A stretch of DNA of 64,000 bases from contig JADIIX010000071.1 of the NCBI GenBank assembly GCA_027604505.1, forward strand, positions 47,784 through 111,783. Reading direction: 5' to 3'. Shown here one piece after another: positions 25,061-37,002 of this stretch. The translations under genes were made by a program, and so were the position numbers. This stretch comes from Gonapodya sp. JEL0774 (taxonomy: Eukaryota > Monoblepharomycota > Monoblepharidomycetes > Monoblepharidales > Gonapodyaceae). Under the pieces are notes generated by a model. That model was not told the DNA's origin, did not search any database, and saw nothing but the letters and a program-made list of their open reading frames with translations. Every line of letters begins with the position of its first letter. Within the stretch, counting starts at the first letter, position 1.

Positions 25061-25817
25061 GGTCCAGGTGAATCACAGCAACTGTTGTGAATTGAAAATG
25101 AATCCGTCTCGCGACAACAGTTGGCGAGACGCAACCATTGTCGAAAGGGGACGACGATGCAAACGATCAGTGACATGCGAGAGATGTGACGATCATGAGA
25201 TGTGACGATCCTGAGATGTGATAACTGGGCTTTTTGGATTTGTGATTTCCAATTTTTCCCATCAAAGATTCCTGCTGAAGTTTTCCTCGTTATGGAATTT
25301 CCTAATACAATATCGTGAAAATGCCCACATTCTCAGAACGTTCATGGAGGAAAATGAATGTGTGGTTTCGTGCCGTTATGTTATGTGTAATCTCCGTCCG
25401 GCATGGAAGTCTGGTCTCCCCTTTCCTGTCCTTCACAGATTAATGCGAATTCCGGCCGCCAGTCCGGTTCTTCGGCGTGTTTCTCAGGTGCACTCAAAGT
25501 GCCAGAGACCCGTGCTCGTTCGGTGTGCGTCTCTGAGCACCGTATCGCTGGGAAAGAGAAACATCAGTGAAGCAATGTGTTCGGTGACAGGACCCACGAA
25601 GACGGGGACTTGCCGGTACGTTTTCCCGCTGGGCAATCGATCCTGTGTATATCGTTGATACTCATTTTGCGGGGAAATCTTTCGTCATTCGGGTGTGATG
25701 GTGTTTCCCACCGTGGATCTGTGGATTCTAATTCGGATACCTTGTGACCACCGATCCTTCATCACTCACCATAAAAGCTTATCAACAACACCAACGCTCC
25801 ACCAACGTGCTGCCACG
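25061..25817. other. Intergenic region with a short direct repeat
   Basis: No gene recognised. Around 25180-25221 the units GATGTGACGATC(A/C)TGA and GAGATGTGAT recur head to tail. The remainder is unremarkable and should hold the 3' end of the C2H2 gene and the promoter of the carnitine acyltransferase gene. Confidence 0.4.
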
Positions 25818-28672
25818 ATGCCATCCACCCCATCCTCCCAAAGTCCCACCCACCTGCCGACACACGTCTCCACCTTCGCCCACCAAAACCACTTGCCTCG
25901 ACTGCCCATCCCCAACCTCGAAAAAACATTCGAACTCTACCTTGAAAGTCTTAAACCCCTCGTCACACCCGAGGAGCTCGCCCAATCGCAGAGCAGAGTG
26001 CGAGCGTTTCTGGAACCGGGGGGAATGGGACCAGTGCTCCAAGAGCGATTGATGCAGTGGGACAGGAAGCAAAAGCATTCGTGGCTGGAATCTATATGGC
26101 TGGACAAGGCGTATTTGGAGTGGAGAGATCCGTCGCTCGTCAATTCCAACTGGTGGGCCGCGTTCAAGAACCACCCAAAACACCCAAAGATGCTGCTGAG
26201 CAAACCACCACCACGAGGAGCCGGACTATCGAGTTTCCAAGTGACGAGGGCGGCTGGACTTGTTCGTGGCTTTGTGGATTACATGTTGCTGATTGCAAAG
26301 TAGGTCGCGAGCGGTTTCTCGCGGGGGGCGGTGGTGGTTTTCCTACACAATCGGTTCTCAAACCACCACACTTACACATACATTTTGCCCTCCGCAAGAT
26401 CCAAAATCCAACCCGACACCGTCTCGGGCACCCCCCAGTGCATGTCCCAACTCACCCGCATCTTCTCCACCTCCCGCATCCCCGACCTGCCCCGCGACCA
26501 CCTCTCGACCACCTTCCCTCCCACCGCCCGCCACATCATCGTCATGATACGGGGCCAGCTGTACCAAGTGCAGGTCCTTTCCGACGAGGGGACGACGGTA
26601 CCCCTGGCCGAGATTGAGCGGTTGCTGTACGCGGCGGCGAGGGATGCCATGTCGGGGACTCCGCAGCCGCATGTGGGGGTGATGACGGGCGCAAAGCGGG
26701 ACGATTGGGCAGCGGTGAGTGAAGTAGAAGGGTTAGGACTGTCTGAGGGATTCCAGTTGGCTCATGAACCCAACTACCACCCGCACCCCACACCCCACGC
26801 ACGCCAAAGACCCGCCGCCACCTGGACTCCCTCTCTCCCACCAACACGCTCGCCCTGTCTACCATCTCCGACGCCCTCTTCGTCCTCTGCCTTGACGACT
26901 ACACCCTCCCCGGCTCGGATTTCCACCTGCAACTGTTCCACGGGCACGGGCAGAACCGGTGGTTCGACAAGACGGTCCAACTGGTCGTGGCCAACGATGG
27001 GAGGGCCGGGGTGAACGCGGAACATGCGGCGGTGGACGCGATGGTGGTGGTCAAGGTGTTTGAACATGCGCTGGGATTGTGAGTAGGGGGTGGGGAGGCG
27101 GCGGGGGTTGAGGCAAACGGGTGCGGGGTTATGAAGGTGTGAGCATGCGAACGGAACCGAGTGGACTGGGAGTGATGGACCCCCAAACAAGAGTACGCTC
27201 TCCCGGATCCGGATGCCACAACCACTTCCAACGGTATTCCCTACTCCCCCCAACACCCCCCACCGCACCCAACCCCCCCGCCGCCCCAGGGAACCCGTGA
27301 CGGACCTCCCCACCACCTTACCAGCCAACCTCCCTGACCCCGTCAAGCTGCAGTGGGTCACGGACACCACGGTGCTTGCGGCCCTGGACGCGGCGTCGGC
27401 GAGCGTCAAGGAGACGGCCAAGGGGGTGGAGGTGCGGAGTGCGACGTTTCCGGTGTATGGGAGGGAGTATATGGCGAGGGTTGGTGGGTAAAGAGGGGGG
27501 GGGGGGGGTGTGTGGAAACGGGGGCTGACGGAAACGGGTCGACCGCGATCGAGCGAAACCGCCGGCGGGGACTGGGAACTTGAGGGGATGGGAATTGAGA
27601 ACGCATTTGTCGCTACGCACTTTGTGGTTTGTACCCCTGGCTAAAACCCCGTCTCTCCAAACTCCCCATCTCCCCAACCCCCAACTCCCAACTCCCACCC
27701 TCCCAACCACCCCCCAGCCACCACCTCCCCCGACGCCTACCTCCAACTTGCCTTCCAACTGACCTGGCACCGCCTGTACGACCGCCCCACCGCCACGTAC
27801 GAGCCCGCCTCGACGCGCGGGTTCCGGCACGGTCGGACGGAGACGGTGAGGGTGTGTAGCGAAGAGAGCGAGGCGTGGGCGAGGGGGTTTGATGATGATG
27901 GGGTGGCGGTGAGTTTTGGGGGGAAAGGGGAGGCGGTGACGGGAATGGATGGTTTGATATGTGGAATCTCGCGTCTCCTACCACCTTGCACCGGCCACTT
28001 GAAAACGCCGCAACATCTACCGAACTTTTAACGTCTGGAAACCCGACCTGATGGAATTCCCGCATACGAACTACCCTTTACCACCACGGACATTCAACCG
28101 TCTCAAACATCCACCGCCCACCCCTTCACCGCCGCCCGCCAATCAATGACTCTTTGACCCATGACCAGTACGCCGACAAACTTGCTCTCTTCCGGGCGGC
28201 GGCTGCCAAGCACGTGTCTTTGGTACAAGCCGCGACTCAGGGGCAGGGCATAGACCGGCACCTTCTGGGTCTGCGCTGCATGATCCGGAGCGACGAGGAG
28301 CGTCGCCAGTGTGATGTGTTTGCGGACGAGTCGTTCGCGCGGTCGATGTGGTTCCGTCTGTCGACGAGCAACATTGGTGGCGGGGTGGACACGTGGGGAG
28401 GCCACGGGGGGTTCGGGGCTGTGACGAGGGACGGGTACGGAGTGAGTTATTCGATCGGAAGGGAGAGTGTGGTGGTGACTGTGGCAGGGGCGAAGCGGGG
28501 TGGGGTTGGAGATGGGGGTGGGAGTGGGGATGGGAGTGGTAGTGTGGGTGGCAGGGGGAGGAGGAGTGTGGACGTGAAGAGGTTTCTGGAGATGGTGGAC
28601 AGGACGATGAAGGATATGATGGTGATGTTTCCAAAGAGGAGCGAGGTGATGGGGAAGGGGAGTGTGAGGTGA
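25818..28672 (+). CDS. Carnitine O-acyltransferase (carnitine/choline acyltransferase family)
   Basis: Transfers acyl groups between CoA and carnitine, moving acetyl or fatty-acyl units into or out of mitochondria or peroxisomes. Exon 1 gives the N-terminal domain (LPRLPIPNLEKTFELYLES, then WLDKAYLEWRDPSLVNSNWW). Later exons give GTPQCMSQLTRIF, RWFDKTVQLVVANDG and the catalytic block NAEHAAVDAM with the active-site His, then TSPDAYLQLAFQLTWHRLY, ATYEPASTRGFRHGRTE, RHLLGLRCM and the carnitine/CoA-binding LSTSN followed by DGYGVSYS. Size and motif order fit carnitine acetyltransferase better than CPT, and no membrane segments are visible. Codons are strongly G/C-ending. Introns begin G-rich and end C-rich; the ones around 27482-27730 may hide a very small exon. 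A low-complexity Gly/Ser insert lies near the C-terminus. The last residues may be read through a donor-like GTGAGT at 28671. Confidence 0.88.
27079..27289 (+). other. Fold-back intron of the carnitine acyltransferase gene
   Basis: A 211-nt GT-AG intron. The G-rich 14-mer at 27097-27110 is the reverse complement of 27270-27285 just before the acceptor, apart from a two-base C bulge, so the two intron ends can pair. Similar G-rich-start and C-rich-end introns occur in neighbouring genes. Confidence 0.6.
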
Positions 28673-29068
28673 GTTTGAGGTGGGGGAGTTTGTTCGGTGG
28701 AAGGAGACAGCAACCGACCGGTTGTTTGCGCACACAACCACGACACACACACAAACGACACGTTGGCACCCACTCGCCACCGTCGCCACCGTCGCCGCTG
28801 TTCCCCACCGTTCCCATTCGCCAATATCACCACGATGTCTCGATGTCTGTAATCAAATCATTTATTTGAATTTGATTGAGCGTAGACCGTATCGAGTATG
28901 AGGGAATAGAGTGGAGAATGGAGAAAAATGACGTCATGTGGTGGCTGCGGTCCCATCCATCGCTGTGCACGGTCCAGTCTGACTCAACCCCCGACACGGA
29001 CACTACGGAGAACAGGACGTGGACACAGGGAGAACACAAGGCCACTGGCGCGGGTGCACAGGCCATAG

Positions 29069-31064
29069 ATGCACGTGATCCGAGTGCGACTGCGTGTGCT
29101 CCCCGTAGCTGTGCCACTGCCCCCGTCTCCCTTCGCCCCAACTCCTATCCTGTCCTCCTTGTCACGTGCCTCCCGTGCCCCGCTGTCAACGGCGCCCTCT
29201 CATGCACAGCCACTGCCTGCGCCAGTCCCGCTGTCTCCCACTCCTCCATACTCCGCTCCCTCTCTGTCTCCCGCTGTCTCCCCTCTCTCCTCAGTCCCTG
29301 GCCCTGTCCCTGACTCCTCGCTCCTCGACCCTTCTACCTCGCTCCTCGTCCCTGACTGCCCTTTCTCCTCGCCCTCCCCTCTCTCCCCTCTCCCTTCTCT
29401 CTCCCCCCTCCTCGCTGCCTTCGCCGACTCTTCTCCCCCCTCTCCCGTCGCACTCGTACGCGACTTCTTCCTCTACGTCCACAACGCTCCCTTCCTCGAC
29501 CTCTTCCCCCTCCTCCTCCCTTCACCCCCAATTCCCTACTACCAAGCCATCGTATTTGCTTCCTTCGCCCTCAGATTCGTCTTCACGGCTCCCATCGCGG
29601 TAATACAGCAATCAAGGCTCACCAGACTCGAAAATATTCAACCCATCGCAGACGCATGGAAGAAATCCGTACTCAGGGACGTCAGAATACAAGCAGGGAT
29701 CCACGATTGGGATAGAGAGAAGGTCCAAAAAGAGGCCGACGAAATGGTACGTCACGCGAGCGTTAGCAAGCGTCTGTACGAGCGTCAGCGAGATTGTACG
29801 GGTTTGTCCCGCCGAGATAGACTTTTGCGGTCCTTGTGGGCTGGATCCGCGCGGATGTCAGCGAGATTGTGCGAGCATGGCCCTTCGAGAGAGACTTGAG
29901 CAATCCAACATTAACATTAACCCCCGCTTCCCTCATCCCCCCTCTCACCCCAACTGCCCCTCCCCTCCCACCCAGTACCGCTCCCGCCTCCGCACCCTCC
30001 ACACCACCCACCGCTGCCACCCCATCCCCACCCTCCTCCTCCCCCTCCTCCACTTCCCCCTCTTCCTGTCCGCCTCGCTGGCTCTCCGGGGCATGGCCGG
30101 GTTCGTCCCCGAGGACGCATGGTGGAGCGCGTACGCACCCGAGGCAGTCGACGGGATGGACAAAGGGGGGGTACTGTGGTTCGTGGATCTGACTGTGCGG
30201 GATACGACGGGGTGGTTTGGCGCGGCGATGGGGTGGGTGCAGTTGGTGAACGTGCAGGTGGGTGGGGGGATTGGGGGGTTGTGGGTTTTGGGGGTTGGGC
30301 GGTTGGGCAGTTTGTGGGACAGGGGATCGGGGGTTGCGGGTTTCGGGGAGATGACGATAGGGGACTGGAGGGTGAAAGATTGGACGGTTGGGAATTGCAG
30401 GATTGGAGAGTTGAGGGTCGGACAGGTGGCCGTGTGGAAGGCATTTTGGACATGGGGAGTGGAGAATCGGGTGTCGGTGGACGAGCCGAGTGCAGTCCAC
30501 CTCACTGGGGTATCGCAGACCTGTGCGCTGCGCGGTTCGTGCTCACCTCCTTGCACACCCAACGTTCCTCACCCTACCCTCTTCAAACTCCCCCCCAACC
30601 TACCCAGATTGGCAGCCTCTCCCGTTCCACCACCCCGAACACCGTCGTCAACCTGTGGCCGTTTCGGGCACTGGCGCTCTTCAGCGGGTACATCACGTCG
30701 CAGGTGCCTGTGGTGAGTATGTGGTGATGTGATTGGAAAAGTGGAGGTGCGGGACCACGCAGAACAGAGAGAGCAGAGAGGGCAGAGGATCACAACGGAA
30801 ACGGGTCTGGTCCGACCGGAGAAACGCACCAGGTGGCACGCGCGCACGCACGGCGGGGGTCGTCCCCCTACCGCGACCGGCGACCGTGTAACGTTCCATA
30901 CTTACCATTGATCCCCTCCCCACTCTCCCCCCCCTCTCCTCTCCTTCCCTCCCACGCCCCACTCCCTCAAGGCCTTGGCCCTCTACTGGCTCACCTCCGC
31001 CGTCTATTCGCTCGCCCAGAACGTTGTCGTAAAGGTGTGGAGGTGGAAAAAGCGGCTCAAGTGA
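29069..31064 (+). CDS. COX18: COX18/OXA1-family mitochondrial membrane insertase
   Basis: Four exons in phase: 29069-29746, 29976-30257, 30608-30712 and 30972-31064. After a Pro/Ser-rich, basic N-terminal region (likely mitochondrial targeting), the protein shows the Oxa1/Cox18 fold: YYQAIVFASFALRFVFTAPI with IQQSRLTRLENIQPI, then a hydrophobic hairpin (LLLPLLHFPLFLSASLALRGM), LWFVDLTVRDTTGWFGAAMGW, and the last helices (FRALALFSGYITSQVPV, ALALYWLTSAVYSLAQNVV) ending in a basic tail. COX18 inserts the C-terminal tail of Cox2 across the inner membrane for cytochrome oxidase assembly. The QQ-x3-L and PLFLSASLALR features favour COX18 over OXA1. Intron 2 (30258-30607, 350 nt) begins with G-rich and ends with C-rich tracts. 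The upstream part of exon 1 is low complexity, so the exact start is uncertain. It follows the carnitine acyltransferase gene on the same strand at ~400 bp. Confidence 0.8.
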
Positions 31065-31806
31065 TTGTGTTGCACCGGTGACCAGTGGAGGGGGCGGGGA
31101 GTGGGGGGTTCCTCTGTGGAGGTAGTCTTTGTACGTACCTGTGGAATGTGGAAGACACAAGATACCTACCAAACCCGCCCGCGTCGTGGTGTGCGGTGGG
31201 CAGACCCCCTGAGCTCCGGTGTGTGCCACCGTCCACCAAACGCGAAGTCAACAATTCTGCCACGAACAGGGGATTGTCACGTAACGGCCACACCTTTAGC
31301 AGGCGGGGTGGGGTCTGGTGGGTCCGCGCGCGTTCAGGCACTACGCGCTCCCAGCACAATGTGGTGTGCACACTCCCCTGCTCCGCTGCTCCCCTTCCCC
31401 TGCCCCCTGCGTGACATAACACTTGAGTGGACTTCAAATAAATTCCAACACGCTCAGGCCGCGGGGGATGGACCACCATAGTTATGCAACATGGAGGTCG
31501 TGAATGGGGGAAGGTTTGTCAAAGTCATACAGTCCGCCGCCCGGATATCTGAAAACATGCACAACTTTATAAACGTCAAAAGATCAGCATCGAAATGAAC
31601 ATGGGGGCACGTTGAAACGTTCTTCCCCATGACTTTTATCCGTGTTGCAAATGTACTGAGAAGCATACTTTCATCGTTTATGGGATGCCCGTTCGATCAT
31701 GGAATCCAGTAACCTTCGAGATGAATTTGTATGCATTTGTTTGCTTTGTGTTGTTGTTGTATGTGTGCTGTGACCACTCATCACTCACGTGCGTTGAAAC
31801 CTGCAG

Positions 31807-32319
31807 AATTTGGCGCTTCGCAACTCATGCAGATTACTCAGGCGGCCAACACAAGCAGATGCGGAAGCGGAGGATAAGAGTATTCGAGCATTCAGTTGGA
31901 ATGACCTTGTCTGGCGGTTGGATCAAACCAGCTTCTCCTCGCCTGGCACGGTGCCCAACGGACCGGCCAAGGTCGCTCTTTTGCGTCGACACAACGGTCC
32001 AGTCCTTCCACGGCCGCTTCCAGATGATGCCGCCAGCTTGATGGGACTTATCTTTGCCCACAATGTCCTCGAGCCCGGGCTGCGTACCTCTGCATATCAG
32101 CTAAGAGCGATGCTGCACTCGCCCCACCGTCTCGCATGTGCAGAGCCTGCCTTTGGTTCTCTCCGGGCTCCCCACCTTTTAACTATCGTACATTTCTTGT
32201 GCTCTGCCTTTCCCGACCGGCTCATCTTGGTCCACGCGAACGTGACCCCCGACTCAGCAACATGTCTCGAAAGCGGCAGTACCTTCTTGCAACGACACAT
32301 CTTCTCTCACATCTGCTGA
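31807..32319 (+). other. Unassigned open frame, possible exon or gene remnant
   Basis: The frame is open for about 170 codons after a good acceptor (CCTGCAG at 31800-31806) and contains FSWNDLVWRLDQTSFSS and SLMGLIFAHNVLEPGL. It lacks a convincing start, a downstream exon, or a known domain. It may be chance or a decayed gene. Confidence 0.2.
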
Positions 32320-32320
32320 C

Positions 32321-32660
32321 ACCGACTGCATACCGCTCAAATAATCGCTATGCCTTCCCTCTTTGGATTTGAGTCTCCTCCTCCTGTCGCTCTGTTCCTC
32401 CCCGGAGGACTACTTGACTGCCACACATGTTGAATCCCCTCGATACGAAAGCACCGGTCCCTTTCTTAAAATGGCTTCTCTCATTGACCGAAACCGACTG
32501 CATATCAATCAAATGAGCGCTAGGTCTTTCCGTCTACGGATTTGAGTCGCTCCTCGTTTCGCTCTGTTCTTCCCCAAAGGACTACTTGAATCCCCTATTC
32601 GAACTGCCTCGAGATCATTTTTGCTGCGCATCCTGTGACTCACATGAGAATTATGTCTCC
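32321..32660. repeat. Degenerate tandem repeat, about 172-bp period
   Basis: ACCGACTGCATA occurs at 32321 and again at 32493; both are followed by CAAAT, a GGATTTGAGTC element, a TCGCTCTGTTC-TCCCC block, GGACTACTTGA and TTGAATCCCCT. The second unit lacks about 15 bp present in the first. A related GCATCCTG(C/T)GACTC motif recurs at about 32630 and 32850. No coding frame is conserved between the units. Confidence 0.6.
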
Positions 32661-34318
32661 ACAATGCCTGTTCGATATCCCTGCAGGCCACCTCCCTTTT
32701 GCATTCTCCAGGAGAGTGTGTCTCTCCAACTCCTCCACTCCGCGATTTTCATCTCTTCGCACATATTCATTACGCTGGAGGCAAGCATTGCTGCTGTTTC
32801 ATCCCCTCGCGAGTCACCCGTCCCCAGATCCGTGCGCAGAGTTCGCTGTGCATCCTGCGACTCCTTCGTTTCACCAAAGTTTCCCGTTGCGGTTTGGTCA
32901 GCTCCACCGAATATATGCGGGTGATACTTGTACTCGTTTGGATAATTTCTTAATTCTTCGCTAAGTTGCTAGACTGTGGGGAGAAAGGGTCTTCTTTCGA
33001 TTCAGGAGTCTGCATAGCCAGCCGAGCGGTTCCATCACCACCAGCCAGAGCGTAGTCGCACATGGACATTATTCTCAGTGAGCTGTAACTTGTGCTACTT
33101 TTTGTACGGTTTCCTGGTCTGTTATTAGTCGGGGATGCAGTTGCAAACAGGGAGTGATATTTGGGTCAGGGAGGAAGTAGCGGCGTCACCGGGGACTCCG
33201 GCGTGGTTCGGGACGACAAACACACTACGTGGAGCGCGATTGACCTGCCCACCTCTTCGTGGTGCGCTCTAGAAACGCCGCGGCTCTCATGTTCACTTCA
33301 AGCAAGAGAGCGGGCGGCTAAGTGGCAGGCTTAAGATGGAAATTTAGTTCCTTTGGTGGGATACTCTGGGCATGGTTTGTGGATATGGATGCGATGGCCA
33401 ACAAAGAGGGTTATGGTTGTATGGATATGGATCAGCCATATACAAGAGGTCCTTCTGTTACGGTCACCACCAAAACAACCACATTCGTTCAGATATGCTC
33501 GGGACAATCGGCATTTGCTCAGACATAGTGAAATCAGAGAACGCAGTCTGTCAGGACAACGCAGAATGTGGGACTTGCACTGGGGAGTGTACGTGGTTCC
33601 AACGGGGGCTGAGTGAAGGCGTGGTTCTTGATTGTCAATCCTATTTCATTGGTTTCAAAATACGAACAGGAAATGCATAGGATTCGAGTTTGGGAACTAT
33701 CGTTGGTTGGCATGGGTGGCCCTCAACTGAATTGGCTCCCTTCCAGCCGCATTGTGTGATGCCCGGGAAACCTCGTTACAAATATGTCCCATTAACATAG
33801 TACAGGGGAGCAGTACAAAAGAGAACAGACATTGGCCGACGCCTGACGGATATACATCTTATCTGGCGGCTATTTGTTGTCGATCTGTACATGAATGAAG
33901 GTAAGAATTTCATAATTAGGATACACTGATCCTCATAAGCATCAATTTATGAGAACAAAAATAAACAGGCAGCGACCAACACTCTTCTTCCCTCTAATGT
34001 AAAAGTGACCGTTCAGAAAAGATGAACGTGATTGGCAACCGGATTGGGTGATGAAGGATCGTCAGTGCGCACTCACAGACACTTCCCAGAGACTCCCCCT
34101 CCCCCCTGCGTGACATAACACGTGACATGTCCCTGTCTCCCTCTTCCCTCCTCCCTTAAACCCCTCCCGATCCCCGATCGCTCATCCCTGCGTCCCATCA
34201 AATGCGAAGCCGGAGAGTGCCTGACTCAACCAGGCCAAGACCACAGGACTCATCTCATTCCCCCCCCCACCGCCCCCCACAAACCCCAACCTATCCACCC
34301 TTCCCCCCCCGCTTTCCC

Positions 34319-37002
34319 ATGCCCGCCTCCAAAACCAGCACCAACGACAATCCGACATCGCCCTCGGGACAACACCCCCCGCGGGCCGGATCCGGGTCCA
34401 GCATGATGAGCACACACCAGCCGGGCCCTCCGGCGGCAAAGAAGGGCAAATTGAGACTGTTGGTGGCGATTGTGTTGCAGGTGTTTATAAAGTGGGTTGT
34501 GGTGCGCGGCGGGGATCGACTCCCCGCGCAAGGGGGGCAAGATGTTTCTCACGCTGCGATTTTTACCAAAGCCTTGCTGCCATCGGCGTCGCATTGACGG
34601 CTATAGCGGTATTTTCCGCAAAGGCGTCCAACGACCAGGCAATAGCTCAAGGTAGGTCCATTCATTATGTACTTGAGGCCTTGGCGGCCTTCCCAAACGA
34701 CCGGGCGTGCGGTCCCCAAACTCAAACCTTGAGGTACCGCAAGTATCAATACGCTGGCGAAAACGATCCAGATCGAGACGTCTAAGATTTTGAAGGGGCA
34801 AGTGTGTGGGTAGAAATGGATGCACGTTTTTTTGACACGCGTTTCGCGTGAAAGTGTGAAAGGTCTCACACCTACGATCCGTCCCATATACCAGCAAACT
34901 ACCTCCAAAAGGTGAGCTTCTAATTCTTCAGCTCGTACATTTTGGCTTTTTGTGTCACATGCGCCCGTTCCCTAGCTCCGCACCCTCGCCGCCGACACGA
35001 GCACCATTCTCACCTCCCAACGCGGCGCGTACGATCCTCGAGATCTGGAGTAAGCTACATTGTTCTACGTTTATTCAAACTTGGCTTTGAAGTTTTTTGC
35101 ACTCGTCACCGATCCCCCCCGTCTATGTCGTGCCTAGCACCGTGATTCCGTGGATGCGGAAACACCTCCAGGCGTCCAACATCACGGTCCTCTACCAACA
35201 CTATGCGCTCAACGCTACCAATGAAGATTTCGGAGTGGGTTATTTCCCTTACTCCGTCAATGGTATATGTGAGTTTTCACATGTTTTCGGGAAGTTTCCT
35301 TTCCATCTCGCCCAGTCCCCTGACCACGATCGGTGGCCATACTGAACCAACACACCACCTACTCACATAGCCGTGCAGCCCGGCGAGAGAAAGTTGTGGC
35401 TGATGTACTTGACCAGAAACCAGACGACGTGCCGTCAAGTATGCCCCACCAGCGACACGGGTGGCAATTTGACGTGGTGGGAGTACTTTGACAACGACAC
35501 CTCGGGGAGATTCGCGTTCTTGGTGGGTTTCTATGTGAGCGGGGACCGTGGCGGGTCCACGGACAAATGCACAGAATCGCGTGAAAACAATGACGACACT
35601 GACCCCTTCCTCACTCTGTCTGTTCCAGAGCGGTCCAAACTACAACGTCCGCACCCGCCCATACTTCACACTTGGCTCCACCCTGGCCTCCGACCAACCC
35701 CGCTTCACCGATCCGGGCACATCCACCGCCGGGACAGGAGTCCCACCTCGGGTAACCCACGCCCTGGCGTGGCCACTCTACGCGTACAATGGATCGTTTT
35801 TGGGCGTGCTGAGTACCACGTACAGTTTGGATCTGATGAGCGCGTTTCTGGACGAGACCAAGTCCTTGGCGACGGAAAATACCCTCATGTATATCATGAC
35901 GGGCAAGGGGGAGGTGTTGGGGATGTCTGGACTGGCAGATCAGCAGGTATGTTTGTTGTTTTGTCGTCGTGAAGATAGTTTGATTTTCATGAAAACGAAC
36001 ACACACCACACACCACACACCATCCAGCAACTCATCAAAACAGTCAGTGGATCGAGCCTTGTCAAAAACATATGGGACTATGATTTTGCTACGTATCCTC
36101 TGCTGAACTTGTCGTCCGGCGAAATCTATCGCTCTGCAAACGCAAATCTGTCTTCACTCGTGGACGAGCGCGAATTCTCGTTCACATCTCCTAGTGATGG
36201 CAGACTGTACCTATTTCAATTCGTGACGTACTATCAGGATGGATTCCGGTGGATCTTGGTGTCGGGAGCGGTGAGATTTTTGTTTTGTATCTGCTCATCC
36301 GTGTCTTTCGCTTCACGTGCCCAATTGAACCTCCCTCACCGTTTTCTCAGCCCGCCACTGACTATCTCTCAAACACTCTCGCTCTCCAAGATGAGCTTGC
36401 TCTCAAACTCTCTCGCACCTCCACCGTCCTGATTGTTGTCGCAGTGGTTTTTGTGATCGGTCTCACACCCATATCGTTGCTGTTTACGTACTTGACAATC
36501 ACAAAACCATTGGGTCAGATGCTGGATGCGATGGGTAAAGGTGGGTTGAAGATCGTGTAATTGTTACATCCCCACATGTTGAGATTACCAACATTGACCC
36601 ACCTCTCGCACTGATCCCCAGCCGCCGCATTTGACTTTTCTATAATCTCTAATGGGGAGCTCAAGAACCGTTCTTCGGTTCGAGAAGTCTCGGATATCCA
36701 AGATATGTTCCTCAAAATGCTCAAGAGCTTTGTCAACGCGTTGCGAGGTGAGCATTCGGACTCGAGAAAGGATGCGATCAATGCATCCACCACCATCAAA
36801 ATCCACGCCGTAACACATTCACTGCAACTTAACCTGCTTTCGATTGGTCCATGTTTATTAAACCTGTTCCCTACTCCCTTCCACAGACAACAAGAAGCTC
36901 ATGAGCAGCAACGCCGCTCCCGGTGGAGGAGCAACAGGAGCACCTCGACTCATGAACTCCGCAGTGGGTGCAGGTATGAGGTCTGCAGGAATGGGGATGT
37001 AG
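34319..37002 (+). CDS. Cache-TM-HAMP membrane sensor protein without a visible output domain
   Basis: A Pro-rich cytoplasmic N-terminus ends in a first membrane helix split by an intron (KLRLLVAIVLQ, then LAAIGVALTAIAVFS). The extracellular region is a double-Cache-like sensor: VYVVPSTVIPWMRKHL, a block with YNVRTRPYF, then LAWPLYAYNGSFLGVLSTT, and EFSFTSPSDGRLYLFQF ending in GFRWILVSGA. The second helix is VLIVVAVVFVIGLTPISLLF, followed directly by a HAMP-like segment (ITKPLGQMLDAM ... VSDIQDMFLKMLKSFVNALR). Only ~30 Gly/Ala/Met-rich residues remain before TAG at 37000-37002. Such receptors normally continue into a histidine kinase, adenylyl or guanylyl cyclase, or methyl-accepting domain; none is seen in the 420 bp before the next gene. 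Ligand unknown. Introns and their phases were followed from 35.3 kb on; the exons between 34.6 and 35.1 kb are less certain. Confidence 0.72.

Larger units (their letters stand above)
31065..34318. other. Gene-poor 3.2-kb interval
   Basis: No recognisable gene. It contains one uninterrupted 170-codon frame (31807-32319), a degenerate 172-bp repeat, and short scattered frames around 33.3-33.7 kb without recognisable domains. From 34.08 kb the sequence becomes C-rich, leading into the next GC-rich gene. Confidence 0.4.

Noticed and set aside
34500-34545. GC-rich hairpin with a GGGGATCGACTCCCC loop, tRNA T-arm-like
   Set aside because: No acceptor stem, D-arm or anticodon arm around it, and it falls in an intron of the Cache/HAMP gene.
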